Source of the DNA: Pseudoneurospora amorphoporcata
Taxonomy: Eukaryota > Ascomycota > Sordariomycetes > Sordariales > Sordariaceae
Assembly: GCA_033297205.1 (NCBI GenBank)
Contig: MU859095.1
Span: 171,741-235,740, forward strand
Direction of reading: 5' to 3'
DNA: 64,000 bases
Part shown: in pieces, positions 46,061 to 56,590 of the stretch
How the letters are laid out: every line of letters begins with the position of its first letter
Position numbering within the stretch: the stretch's first letter is position 1
The notes under the pieces: model-generated
Database searches by the model: none
Told to the model about the DNA's origin: nothing
What the model saw: only the letters and a program-made list of their open reading frames with translations
Made by a program: the position numbers and the translations under genes

Positions 46061-47096
46061 CTAGTTAATAGCCCTCATAGTCATCTCCACCACCGCAAAC
46101 GTCCCCGCACTAACGGGCATAGCCCTCAACAGCGTCGGCCCAATGCCCTTCCAAAACCCTCTCAGTCCCTCAGCCCTAAACGTCTGCCCAAAGCAATCCC
46201 TCATGTTCTTGTACTTCTGGGTGGCACCAAACCCATCAGTCTGCATCTTGCTCTTGATCACATCCAGCGGATAACTGCCCAGCCAGAGCGCCTCGCCCGC
46301 CAGTCCACCGTACAAGGCAATCTTGTAGCTGGGGATCTCCTTGCGGTCGATCTTGTTGCGAGCCGCGTCCGCGTTCATCAGCCACTCAAAGGCGAGGAAC
46401 CACAGCCCGTACGCCTGCGCCTCGCGCAGGACGGTGACAACTTCGCCTCTGTAAAGACCGGGGAGGACGCCGCCGGCTTGCTTCGAAAGCTTCCTCACGC
46501 AGTCTAGCGGGCCGGAATACAACCGCGCGGCACCGTGCGGTTGCGCCTGAAGTCTGATGCGCACGTGCTCGATGGGGCCCGAGATGACACTGTTGGCGAC
46601 GCCCGCAAAGGCGCCGGCGGCGTAGTACTCGCCGTACGACAAGCTGGAGACACCCGGGATGAAGGATTTGTCACCGTCCGAACGGCGTTGCTCGAGGAAG
46701 CGGCGGGCGGAATGGAAGGCGCCGAATTGGATGGAGACGCAGGCGCCGATTCCGATCAAAGGGGTCAGGGTGCCCTTGTAGAAGGCCAGGGCGCCTTCGT
46801 TCTTGTAGATGGAGGCGGCGGCGGTGAGGGCGGAGGAGTATTGGGTGGAGGTTTGGAGGCGGACTTTGACTATGTCGAAGGGTTGGCCTAGGAAACTTTT
46901 GTCAGTTTGCGGTTCAACGGTTTTGGGGCCATGACTTCTTCTTGGGAGCTTTGATGTCCGGGTAAGACTGTGGGTAAAACTCACCAATCAACACCTGGGC
47001 AATACCACCCACAGCGCCGGAGAAGAGATCCTTGGCCGTTTGGAGACCGGTGCTGTTGCCATCGTGGGCCTCGATATCGGCAGCGGAATCAGCCAT
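46061..47096 (-). CDS. YMC1: mitochondrial carrier family protein, YMC1/YMC2 type
   Basis: Exons 47096-46985 and 46887-46061 (minus strand) encode 312 aa, standard for the SLC25 family. Three carrier repeats are present, each with the P-x-[DE] signature: QPFDIVKVRLQ at about 39, GPIEHVRIRLQ in repeat 2, and YPLDVIKSKMQ in repeat 3. About six membrane helices are expected. The stretches GGIAQVLIGQPFD and LIGIGACVSIQFGA are characteristic of the Ymc1/Ymc2 branch of the carnitine/ornithine-like carriers. Substrate is uncertain: yeast Ymc proteins have been linked to glutamate or related organic-acid exchange across the inner membrane. The intron splits a Gly codon inside the first signature (LIG-QPFD), so the joined frame confirms it. 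Confidence 0.88.
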
Positions 47097-47888
47097 TGTT
47101 TCTGTCCCTTTTCTTTTTATTTTTCCCCCTCTAGGAAATCCGATGGTTGCTTTTGAGGTTTTTTGTTCGTTGACCACCGTCTCCAAGTAAGTTGATGGTG
47201 AGGGATGAGAGACGCAAGAGGGGTTGAAAGAGAAAAGAGGGAAGACCTCGGTCTATGACTAAACGAGAGTCCTAGTGTGGTAGTTAGTTTATTTATCTTA
47301 TCAATGAAGATAAGGGCCTGAAAATCTTGAAACGGTGATGATGACCCGACAATTTGGTTCACACGTCTGTGTGTTCTTCTTAAGAATAAGATGAGACCAG
47401 ACAAGAGACGAATTGGTGTTTGTTGCACGTACACAGACAGTCACAATGGACAAAGATGCCAATGCCCTCCTTTACATGAAAAGATGTACGGGCCGGGCCG
47501 ATATTCGGCACCCGGCCAATGCATGTACCCCGTGCTTGCCCAGCTCCCAGTCCATGGCGTTAAGCGTCCGCCCTAACAATGGAGCATCCGCTTACCAAGG
47601 CTACTCCGCAAACGGGGCCCCGAAGGCGGAGTGGGGCCGAATGCAAGCGCCCCGGTCGATGGCGTGCTTGGGAATCACACGGGTCCAGACCCTGCGGCGG
47701 ACTTCCAGCTGTCCAGCGCCGTACGGATTTAGCCGGTATATTCTTGTACATAGTTGTTCATGCCATGCTCTTCATGATTACAGCATCGACAACGATAGGA
47801 GCTGTTGATATTAAAGATGTAGTTAATTCAAAAGTAGCAATAAAATGCTTCCACAGTCTGGGTATCACAACCAATCTCCCTTCCCCAC
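47097..47888. other. intergenic region, no gene seen
   Basis: It is the upstream region of the carrier gene and the 3' flank of TIP20. No tRNA or ORF with coding character. A short GGGCCGGGCCGATATTCGGC hairpin-like stretch lies at about 47491-47512. Confidence 0.55.
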
Positions 47889-50351
47889 TCACCCAGCATT
47901 TTCCACCCTCCTCTGCAAAATCTGTCTAGCATGCGGCGGACTCAGACTCTCAACATCCAACTCCTCCAGCACCTTCTTCGCCTCCGTGTTATCAGTGAAG
48001 ACCCTATCCACCACCTTCTTGAGCGTCATAGTAGTTTCACCACTATCCTCCTCCGGCGCCTCAACAGGCAAGTTCAACAGGCGAAGCGCCTCCTTGATAC
48101 TCGCGAGAGCACTGGACCCGTCAGGGATGTAGCGCTCGACAACGGAGGAAATGGCATCGACGTCACGCCTGAACTGGGCGGCGCCGGATGCGGCAAAGCT
48201 GTTGGCCATGAGCACGTCGGACCAGAGCATATTGTTGACCTCGTCGAGGGCTTCGCGCCAGATGCGTCGGAAGACGGCGGTGCCAAGGGCGTGGGAGAGG
48301 AAGTCGAGATCGCGTTTGAGGACCTGCGGTTTTGTTAGCAGGTAGACATAATAACCTTTGGGTCAAGTAGATACTTACTGTGAGAGGCTCATCTAGCTCA
48401 GCAGTGGGAGCCAGTTGGTAGTATGCCTCGCCAGAGGTAGGCTCATCGGAAATGGTACTCCACTGAGGACGTTTGAGATAGGCGGCGAAAGCCTTCTTCT
48501 GGTTTTGGATAAGCGTCTGGGTGAGAAATTCCTGGGCACGTTTTCTCCTCATGGTATACGCTGCGATGGTCTCATCGAAGAGAACACCGCTGTCGTCCTC
48601 GGTACCGACTACCGAAGAAATGCGGTCCTTGACATGATCATAGCTCATGCCACCGGCAAGATTGCTTTGGTCCTCGTTGGCTTTGGCTCTTGCTTGGAGC
48701 TGCTCCCATAGTGCTACAAAGAACTGGTGAATGTTAGCATGGTTACTTGACAATGGTCACGAAAGGGATCTTTTACCTCTTCGTTGCTCCAGTCATGTAG
48801 CGCATTGATAATGTGATCAGCGCTTCCATACACCTTGCACAACGTCTCAAGTGCCCCTGTACCCTCCAAAGCTGCCAGTTGCTCTTTGGTTACACCAACA
48901 AAGGCTCTGCCCACTGTGGAATTCATGGTTTGGTAAGCTTCAAGTGTGCCCTTGAGATGATCGTGATAGTCGTCCAGAATAGCTAGCTGGATATCAATCA
49001 GGAAGCGAAGCTTATGAGAGAAGCTCCTGAGCCTCTCATACTGCGTTGTTACCGACCGTAGCAAATCAGCCACACGGACAGCTGCGAAGGTGGGTTTTGT
49101 TTTCCCAGCGACCGCAAAGTCGTAGTCAATCTTCCGAGCGTCACTAGAAGTCATGATTCCGTTGAACCTTTCCAGAGCAAACTTCTTCTCCGCCTCGAGC
49201 CACGTCCTAAAGTGCGTATTCAGGACTTCACCCGTCAATCCCTCCCACCCGTTTTCGGGATCGCCTCCGTCGTAACTGTACCCAGATCGGATATTATCGT
49301 CAAAGGTCATCAGCTGACCGAGGAGACTGCTCAGGAAAGCAGGGTCCTTGACGGCCTCTGCCATGGTCACATTGACTTTCTCGCGCATAACCGGTAGCAT
49401 CGAGGCGATGAATGCGCACCCGGGATCCATGTAAACCATCTTGTTCGAAACCTCCGTCTGGGAGAACCTGGCGGCCAAGACGGGAGCCAAGTTTTCTCTG
49501 AAGAAGACCTCCCACTTATCGAGCAAGGACAGGAACCAGGGAAAGCAGTGTGCGTTGATGCCCTGGGGGTTGCTAGTCGGCTTGTCGCTCAGGAAGTGGA
49601 ACCGGAACTCCTTGACGAAGATCTGCGCCATGACGTCCATGGGAAGAAGCGTCACCAGCGTGGGTGAGTATAGGACCTCGGGGACCTGGAGGTCGACCAG
49701 CTTCTCGAAGCACTGAATCCATTCGTCATCCACTTCCGACTCCGGGTCGACATTGGGCCACCCGCGCTTCTTCAAAACAGCCTCCAGCTCGCTCCACATT
49801 GTTTTCTTCATCTCGTCCCACAGTGCCTCGGTAACAGACTCGACATGAACGACAAGATGGACGGCAGCGCCATCGGCGGCGCCCTGGAGTTCCCTCAGGC
49901 GCAAAGACAGCTGTTTCAGTTCGGTGTACGGCTCGAGCGCGGCCTTGGGGCTCAGCGGAAGATGGGCACGGGCGGCATTGCGGAGCTCCTGGACGTGCTG
50001 GAGGAGGAGCAGATATCGATGGGCGAGGTCGACCTTGTGAAGCTGCTTCATAGGCTGCTCCAAACGGCGAATGGCCTCATCAGGGGCGTCGGAGGCCGCG
50101 ACGATCTTGAGGCGGACGTCGATGCTTTGCTGCAGTTTTTGGAACTGGTCGATTTGGGCGGCAAGGGCAGCCTGGCGTGCGCCGGAGGAGCGGCGGGCCT
50201 CTTGGAGCTCTTTGGTGGCGTCGTCGAGTTGCGACTGGAGCTGGCTGCGCTGGTGTTCGACGCTGTTGAGCAACGTGTCTAGATGGTCGAAGTCGGTCGT
50301 CGACTGGAGCTTGTCGTCGAGGTAGTCCTCGACTCGGATGTCTGGCTCCAT
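47889..50351 (-). CDS. TIP20: TIP20/RINT1-family vesicle tethering protein (Dsl1 complex)
   Basis: Exons 50351-48777, 48723-48379 and 48323-47889 (minus strand) give 784 aa in continuous frame; intron 1 has an ATGCTAACA branch site. The N-terminal about 90 residues are a strong coiled coil (QRSQLQSQLDDATKELQEARR). The rest matches RINT1/TIP20: FPWFLSLLDKWEVFF, then GWEGLTGEVLNTHFRTWLEAEKKFALERF, a CATCHR-type helical rod, and a C-terminal helical block ending at QILQRRVENAG. In yeast Tip20 with Dsl1 and Sec39 tethers Golgi-derived COPI vesicles at the ER through the SNARE Sec20; human RINT1 acts in the NRZ complex. It faces the MRX10-like gene across a 470-bp divergent promoter. Confidence 0.9.
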
Positions 50352-50824
50352 GGTGTGTGTGGGTGTTTGGGAACTATGCGCTGTTGCAGTGTATGTCGAT
50401 GGTCTCTCAGGTTTGCTGGCGATTTTTGAGCTTCGCGTGGGTTGTTGACTGTTGGAGGAAAATGCTGTGGTACATACCTAGGTAGGTACCTGTGTCACTG
50501 TCGCATGTTTACAGATAGTACATGACACAGTACGGATTGGATGGTTTGGGGGAGCTCCAGTGGCGGGATGCACTCAGTACCCCTAAGCTCGTTATCGCTT
50601 AAGTGACGTAGTAGCGTCTGAGAACATGCCCCTGCCAAAAATTAGTTTTCATCCGAGAAGCCGAACCCCTAGTAAGTAACCACAGATCGAAGTAAACATC
50701 ACAACATCAAACCGTGACACTATCGACATCAGTCCAGCCTTTGCCTTCCCATCGCCGACCGACCTGTCACCAACTACTACCCTACCCCACACTAGCCAGA
50801 TACACACTCAATGGGCCCGTCATC
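50352..50824. promoter_or_regulatory. divergent promoter region TIP20 / MRX10-like
   Basis: The 473-bp segment between head-to-head starts contains the TACCTAGGTA palindrome at 50475-50484. No other control site could be named. Confidence 0.5.
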
Positions 50825-52228
50825 ATGAGATCTATGGTGCCGATTCAACGACCGGCCGCCGTCCGGACCATCTCTGGCGTCGTGGGGCTGGCTGGCCTCA
50901 CTGCCACCGGCACTTCTACTCGACCACAACCATCTTTCCACCTCACCACATCGCATAGCCAGCCACGACGACGTACCTTCTTCATTTCTAACGGTCTCCT
51001 AGCGCAAAATGGCAGCAACAACGAGCCTTCGCGACAGTCTTTGTCTCCCTCCACCACCATCACAACCACCACCCAGAAGCAGCCCTCTTCTGCCGTTGAC
51101 GATGCCACGACATCCCAACAACAGAAATCCTCCACCGCCCAAAAACGCAAGCTCCCCCTCAAAAACTCGCTCCACCGCGTCGCCATCGTCGCCCAAAAGG
51201 GCAGTCCCGCCAAATCGACCCCCATCCCAATTCCCGAACACGCCATCGAGCCCGACGGGCGGTCGACCATTTCTGCCGTCTGCGTCGCGGAGTCCTTCGA
51301 CATGGACGCCGTCGCATCCCTCTTGGTATCCCACAACTTCTCTCTTGACCCCGACTGCACAGGCTTCGACATCCACGAGGTGGTACACGCGCGCGGCCTC
51401 ACCAACCACGGTGACATCTTCGTCTTTCCCTCGGGAACCATCGTCACCTGGGCCCTTCCGGCAGACGTAGTTGACACGCTGGCCACGCGCCTGCTCATCC
51501 CCGCCGCCGAGACCCCCTTCGTCGAAAACAAGGAAGAAGAAGACCTCGAGTTCACCACCGATCCGTCCGAAGAACAGTCCAAGGTCCAGGGCGACGTGGT
51601 CGTCCTCGGCACGCTCCGCGAGGTCTCAGCCGGCGACAAGCTGGACACGACGCTAGCCAAAATCGCTTTTTCGTCAGGTCTAGCGCGCTCAACGAAACTC
51701 GCCGTGCTCGAATCCTCCCTGACGCGCTACCTCGAAAGCACGCGCCACATCCCCGACCGGTTATCACAAGGTCTCAAAGCGCCCCTATCGAGGAATCTCA
51801 TCCTCCAAAAAACCGGCGAACTGCTGAACCTCCGCAGCCAGCTGAACCACTACAACGACCTGACGGACGCCTTGCCGGACATCTTCTGGGACAGCGAGGA
51901 AAAGTTGGAAACGTACTACAGCAAGATCGGCAAGGCTTTGGATGTGGGCGTGAGGATTAAGACGCTGAACGACAAGATGACGTATGCGCAGGAGGTGGTG
52001 AAGGTGGCGCAGGAGGTGTTGGATATTAGCGAAAAGATGAGCAGCGAGAAGCATAGTACGCGGCTGGAGTGGATTATTATCATACTGATTGCGATTGAGG
52101 TGGTGTTCGAGTTGAGAAGGTTGTGGATGGAGAGGTTTGAGACGCATGAAGATGATGTGTTGAGGGAACTCAAAAGGATTGGGGATGAGTTGGAGGGATT
52201 GAAGAAGGCTGAGGGGTCGTCGAAGTGA
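50825..52228 (+). CDS. MRX10: DUF155/RMND1-family mitochondrial protein (MRX10-like)
   Basis: Single-exon ORF of 467 aa from the ATG at 50825; an upstream GTG in frame is not used. The N-terminus (MRSMVPIQRPAAVRTIS) is basic and lacks acids, a likely mitochondrial presequence, followed by a Ser/Thr/Gln-rich linker. The conserved DUF155 (YagE/RMD1) domain spans about 175-400, seen in VCVAESFDMDAVASLL, NHGDIFVFPSGTIVTWALP, QGDVVVLGT and KLDTTLAKIAFSSGLARSTKLAVLES. A single membrane segment lies at about 416-433 (WIIIILIAIEVVFELRRLW), followed by an acidic/basic tail. Human RMND1 and yeast Mrx10 are inner-membrane proteins needed for mitochondrial translation. The cytosolic paralogues Rmd1/Rmd8 lack a presequence, so the mitochondrial branch is favoured. 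Confidence 0.85.
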   Translation: MRSMVPIQRPAAVRTISGVVGLAGLTATGTSTRPQPSFHLTTSHSQPRRRTFFISNGLLAQNGSNNEPSRQSLSPSTTITTTTQKQPSSAVDDATTSQQQKSSTAQKRKLPLKNSLHRVAIVAQKGSPAKSTPIPIPEHAIEPDGRSTISAVCVAESFDMDAVASLLVSHNFSLDPDCTGFDIHEVVHARGLTNHGDIFVFPSGTIVTWALPADVVDTLATRLLIPAAETPFVENKEEEDLEFTTDPSEEQSKVQGDVVVLGTLREVSAGDKLDTTLAKIAFSSGLARSTKLAVLESSLTRYLESTRHIPDRLSQGLKAPLSRNLILQKTGELLNLRSQLNHYNDLTDALPDIFWDSEEKLETYYSKIGKALDVGVRIKTLNDKMTYAQEVVKVAQEVLDISEKMSSEKHSTRLEWIIIILIAIEVVFELRRLWMERFETHEDDVLRELKRIGDELEGLKKAEGSSK

Positions 52229-52730
52229 GATTGACAGAAGATGCCTGATGTGGATCATCGGGAATGGGAAGGAAAAAGAAGTGATGGGTCTTAAGAGGAT
52301 AGAAGGAAAGATAGATGGATGGTCACCAAATGATACCCAACTCATATGCTGCTACATAAACTATATAGATAGACAAATAAACAAGATGTGAAAGTCAAAG
52401 CTTTCCAAAGAAATGAATTGGAATAATATTGGATTTACGAATACAACCATGATTTCTTTCCCCAGCAAAGGCGAACAAGGTAAAAGCATTGAGTGAGTGA
52501 ATCATACTCAACTTATCTATATGATTATTCCTAATCGGGAAGAGCCCATGCAAAGTTAACCGAAGAAGCGGAAAAGGAAAGAAAAAAAAAAAAAAGAAAA
52601 GAAAAAAAAAGAAGGGGGTATCATCTAGCTCTAAACAAGGTAGTAGGAGAAAAAGAGAATAACCCACCCTCTCTTAACCCCTTTCTCCACGCAGCAGCAA
52701 TTTGGTGTCATATTCAATGTACATCACCAG

Positions 52731-52764
<34 letters not shown>
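52731..52764. repeat. CACCGA hexanucleotide repeat
   Basis: Five exact tandem copies of CACCGA plus a CACC remainder, in noncoding convergent sequence. Confidence 0.9.
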
Positions 52765-53204
52765 TCAACTAATACAGATCCCATTACTTCGTTCTCATTA
52801 TGCTGTTTGGTCTCATAATTGTCTTCTTCTCCCTTAGCACTAGTAATCTTTTTCTCATCTCCCTTTCCTCGTTTGATACCGCCATTGCCTGCCTGCCTGC
52901 CTGCTCTGTTATTCCAGCTTCCAGCCCTTTTTGTGTTTCTCCGCTTCGGACATCCATCCATCCTACTCCTCCGCGCTTTATCGTTTACTTTTTTCACCAC
53001 AACTCGCGTAAAGACAAGCCCAAGAGAGCAAATGAAAAACTAGCGCGGAAGAATTGTTAGGCGCTTTTATGTGCGTAAGTAATCAATGTACTAAACAAGC
53101 TTTAGTGATCTAGACGTCTGCCTCCAACTTCTTCCCCCTTTTTCTTCCTTCATTTAGTTCTTTCTTCCCTCGTTCTTACACGTCACACTCTACGCGTCTC
53201 ACAC

Positions 53205-53237
53205 CCACCAACCAACCGACCAACCAACCAACCAACA
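53205..53237. repeat. CCAA/CCGA tetranucleotide repeat
   Basis: About seven head-to-tail CCAA-type units, one of them CCGA, just downstream of the RSC58-like stop codon. Confidence 0.75.
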
Positions 53238-53288
53238 ACAGTTTCACCATCCGTTCCTCACTCTCATATGATTCATCCTTATCTGCTC

Positions 53289-56200
53289 CTATGCAGAAGG
53301 GGGTCTAAAACCTTGCTGTGCGGGAGGAGCTGGACTAGGTCCGCCGCTTTGGGGTGGCTGCAGCTGCGGCTGTGGTGAAGGCATCATCATCATCATCTGC
53401 TGCTGCTGTTGCTGTGTCTGTACCTGAGACTGCTGCTGTTGCTGAACAATAGCAGGCGACGGCATACCACCAGGTTGCTGCTGCGCAGCCGGACTAGGTG
53501 AAGGAACAGGGATAGGAACAGGGGTGACACCGTTCACAGGGCTCGGGCCTCCATGCATGGGAAGCTTCGGGCTGGGCGACATGTTAGTCCCCTGACCCTG
53601 CCCTTGAGGACCACCGCCGGGAGGACCGCCGGGACCGCCCATCTGCATAGCCTTAGCAGCAGCAATCTTGTGGACATCAACGTTACCACCGAGACCGATA
53701 CCCGCGAGGCCGACAACCTCACCTTGGGCAACCTTGCCCATGTGTCCACTTGCACGTTGTTCCGCATCTGCCCTCGCCCGCGCCTGCTCCATGACCTGGC
53801 GCTGTTGCACCTCGGGCATCACGGTCGCGTAGCCAGTCAGGCTGGGCGTCCGGTTCATGTTATTCTGCGCCGGCATCATGGGAGGAGATCCGGCTCCATA
53901 CTGACGCTGCATGTTCGGGTTCGGTTGCATGTTCGGGTTCGGTTGCATGTTCGGGTTCGGTTGCATGTTTTGAGGAGGCATACCCTGTCCGGGGGGATAA
54001 GGTCCCCGTGGTTGCATCTGCTGGTGCTGTTGGTGCTGCTGCTGCGGCGGCGGTGTTGGGGTCGGGGTTGGGCCATAATGGTGCGGCGTCTGGGGTGGGA
54101 CTTGTGGAGTAATGGCCCGGGGCATCGGTGCACCATTAGTATAAGGCGGCGCATAGCCCGGTTGTTGTGGATGCTGTTGCATGTGGGGAGAAGGATGTTG
54201 CGGGGGTCCAGGATGTTGAACATGCTGGGGGTGCATCGGCTGGTGTTGTGGGTAGCCCTGGGGCCCCGGATATCCAGGTGGGTACCGTTGACCCGGAGGG
54301 GGGGCCGGTGCCATGTTGTAGCCGGGGCCGGGGTGCGGCGCCATGCGAGGTTGAGGTGGGCTCGGCGCATAGCCGCCAGGTACGTGTTGTTGTCCGTAAG
54401 GGGCGGGCGCTTTAGCCAGCTGCGGCGCATACCCGTAGTTGCTCGGTGGTCGGTACGAGGCTGGAGGAGCAGGCGCGCGTTGTTGACTTTGGTGATGCAC
54501 CTGGGGGATAGGTACCGCCGAGGGTGGCCGTTGTTGGTACATGGGCGGGTTAGGGCGGCCTGGGGTCTGGGGGAAATGCTGGGCATTGGCGATCGGGCGG
54601 GCCGAAGGTGTGAACTGACCGGGATACTGATGAGCGAACTGGCCCGGCCCGGAAACGCTACCCCTCTGCTGCTGCCGTTGGTTCGTGGTTGCGGCTGTCG
54701 CCGCAGCCTGCCTGGCGAGACGAGCCTGTTCATCCTCCTCCATAACACCCTTGTATTCGTCTGTGCGAATCTCAATCTTTGTGCTCACATTGAGCTCCCC
54801 GAGCTTATCAGCATTGAGTCGAGCTACCGCATATGGCGGCAAGGTCTGAATAATGCTGGAAAGCTGAGCTTTCAGTGACTGATACGTCATCATTTCTTCC
54901 TCGCTGGGTTGGTGAGATAGGTTGCCGTGGCGAAGCATATCTGCGTTGACAGGATCCGCCGAGTACCGATCCTGGCTGGTAGGCAGCGTGAGGTTCCTGT
55001 TACGCTGATAGGATGCCAAAGTTTCGATCAAATCCGACACCTCTTCGAGCATGTCATCCATGTCCTTTTCTTCAGTGGACTTCTTGCCACCCAGAAGCTC
55101 CTCCAAGCTAGGATCAACGAGGTTGTCATCCCAGTTCTCAATAGCGGACTTGACCAGCTCCTCGTCAATCTCGACGTCCCCATCCGTATCAGTCATAGCC
55201 GTGTCGACATTTCCGTCTTCCGGGCCTTCGACATCGACAAGCTTTTCGAAATTCCTCCGCCCGACACGTTGCCACCATATGCGCCCAAGCTGACCAGAAG
55301 GGACCATAGCCGCCGAGTCGTCTTTGCATGGGGCAAAGCTGGAAAACGCGCCGCGAAACATGGCCTCCATCTCCGAAATTTCGAGCTCAGTCGACGACGG
55401 TCGGTGACCCGCCAAACTCTGGGCTCGCTCTCGTTGCTTGGACCTGGTGTGGGTGGTCGGTGTTGCGTTACTGTAATCTAGCCAATGTCCTGTAGAAAGG
55501 TTCTGTGTAAAGTATGTACCGCTCCGATACCTGGACTTCTCAGTAAGCTCTGGGTGATAGAAAGTCAGGACGTTGCCCTTGGTGATATTCTTGGGCGCCT
55601 TGGGAGGCTGCAGCGGGGGCAGATTTCGGGGCGACGGGAATAGCTCTCCTAGGGTCAAAGAACGAGCGTTCTTGTCGCTTGTTGCCGTGAATTCGGGGAG
55701 AATACGCGTGGCTGTCACGCCGTGCGGCAGCAATGCCTCGGGAAGAGACCTCACAACTCCACCGGGAGCTGTCGCTCGTTGAAGGCTGGTAAACAGAGGT
55801 CTAACGGTTGGCGCGGCGCCGACAGTAGTCAAGACAAGCCCGCCCATGCCTCCATTCATCGCTTCCTTCAAGTCTGGTTTGGGGGCCACAAGTCGAGGGA
55901 CCTGGGGGTATGCTATCTCCCGCCTGTATAGCTCCAGCGCCCTGGTCCGGAATGCTGCGGTTTGCGCAATAGCCTCATCAGTCAAGCTGTCATCGCCCTC
56001 GGGGCTGACAGATTCAAGTTCGACGAGTTGTGCCCTTGCTGCTTGGACAACGTCGGAAACCAACTCGTCCACAGTATTATAGGCATTCTGGCTAATCTTG
56101 TCGGCGATGCTGGGTTGCGCGCTTTCGTGTTCGGATTTTGGTTTCTTTGGCGGCGAAGGGTCATCGTCGGAGTGAGGCTCAGGTAAAGGGCGCTTGAGAA

Positions 56201-56590
56201 TAGCATGGCTGCCTATATCGAGACTGTAGAGACATGGCAGTATTAGTAGTCCGCACTCAATGGCCGACTAGAAGGGAGACATATTTCATGATCGCAATCA
56301 TGGATGACGAGGTGGACAAGGACATGTGTAACAAATTGCTTGGGGTTGGGAGATGCACACCTTTGTAGAGTAGTAAAAAAGTCAGAGATGAGGACTTTGC
56401 TATCGCGAACCATGTGCAGGCCATTGACGGTTGGTTTTGACCCGTCGGCGTCTGAGCCATTGAGTTCTGGGCCGCTGTCATCGTCGACGTCGCGTTTCCG
56501 CTTGGTTGAGGTGACGGACGCAGGGGATTGCGGCCCCGACAATGTCGTGACGCCGTTCGCCTGAGGGGCGGCGACGGCGGGCGAAGCCAT
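53289..56590 (-). CDS. large Pro/Gln-rich nuclear protein, probable RSC58-related chromatin-remodelling subunit
   Basis: Exons 56590-56361 and 56223-53289 (minus strand) give 1054 aa; the intron ends CTCTACAG and the joined frame reads FFTTLQ-SLDIGSHAILKRP. The N-terminus is basic (STKRKRDVDDD). An ordered N-terminal half follows: ISDFFTTLQ at about 70, then ADKISQNAYNTVDELVSDV, a FYHPELTEKSRYRSGTYFTQ block, and GQLGRIWWQRVGRRNFEKL. After about 560 the protein becomes a low-complexity Pro/Gln/Met/Gly tail of about 490 residues. The order LVDFL-like start, FYHP...GTYF...HW and G-x-IWW-x-RVG parallels yeast Rsc58 of the RSC remodeler from memory. That match is weak and the tail is unrelated, so the name is tentative. 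It contains a perfect three-copy 18-bp repeat encoding NPNMQP near 53905. Confidence 0.85.
53905..53968 (-). repeat. 18-bp in-frame tandem repeat, three copies of NPNMQP
   Basis: On the + strand the units read TGTTCGGGTTCGGTTGCA in three head-to-tail copies, followed by a fourth partial unit. On the coding strand they add Asn-Pro-Asn-Met-Gln-Pro repeats in the Gln/Pro-rich tail of the protein encoded there. Copy number may vary between strains. Confidence 0.85.

Larger units (their letters stand above)
52229..53288. other. convergent 3' region between MRX10-like and RSC58-like genes
   Basis: About 1.06 kb containing both 3' UTRs. It holds A-rich tracts at 52577-52612, a CACCGA hexanucleotide repeat at 52731-52764 and an ACCA/CCAA repeat at about 53205-53237. 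No gene was recognised. Confidence 0.55.

Noticed and set aside
53553..54878. 441-codon open frame on the + strand
   Set aside because: Antisense shadow of the Pro/Gln-rich tail of the minus-strand gene; its His/Arg/Leu/Val composition follows from that.
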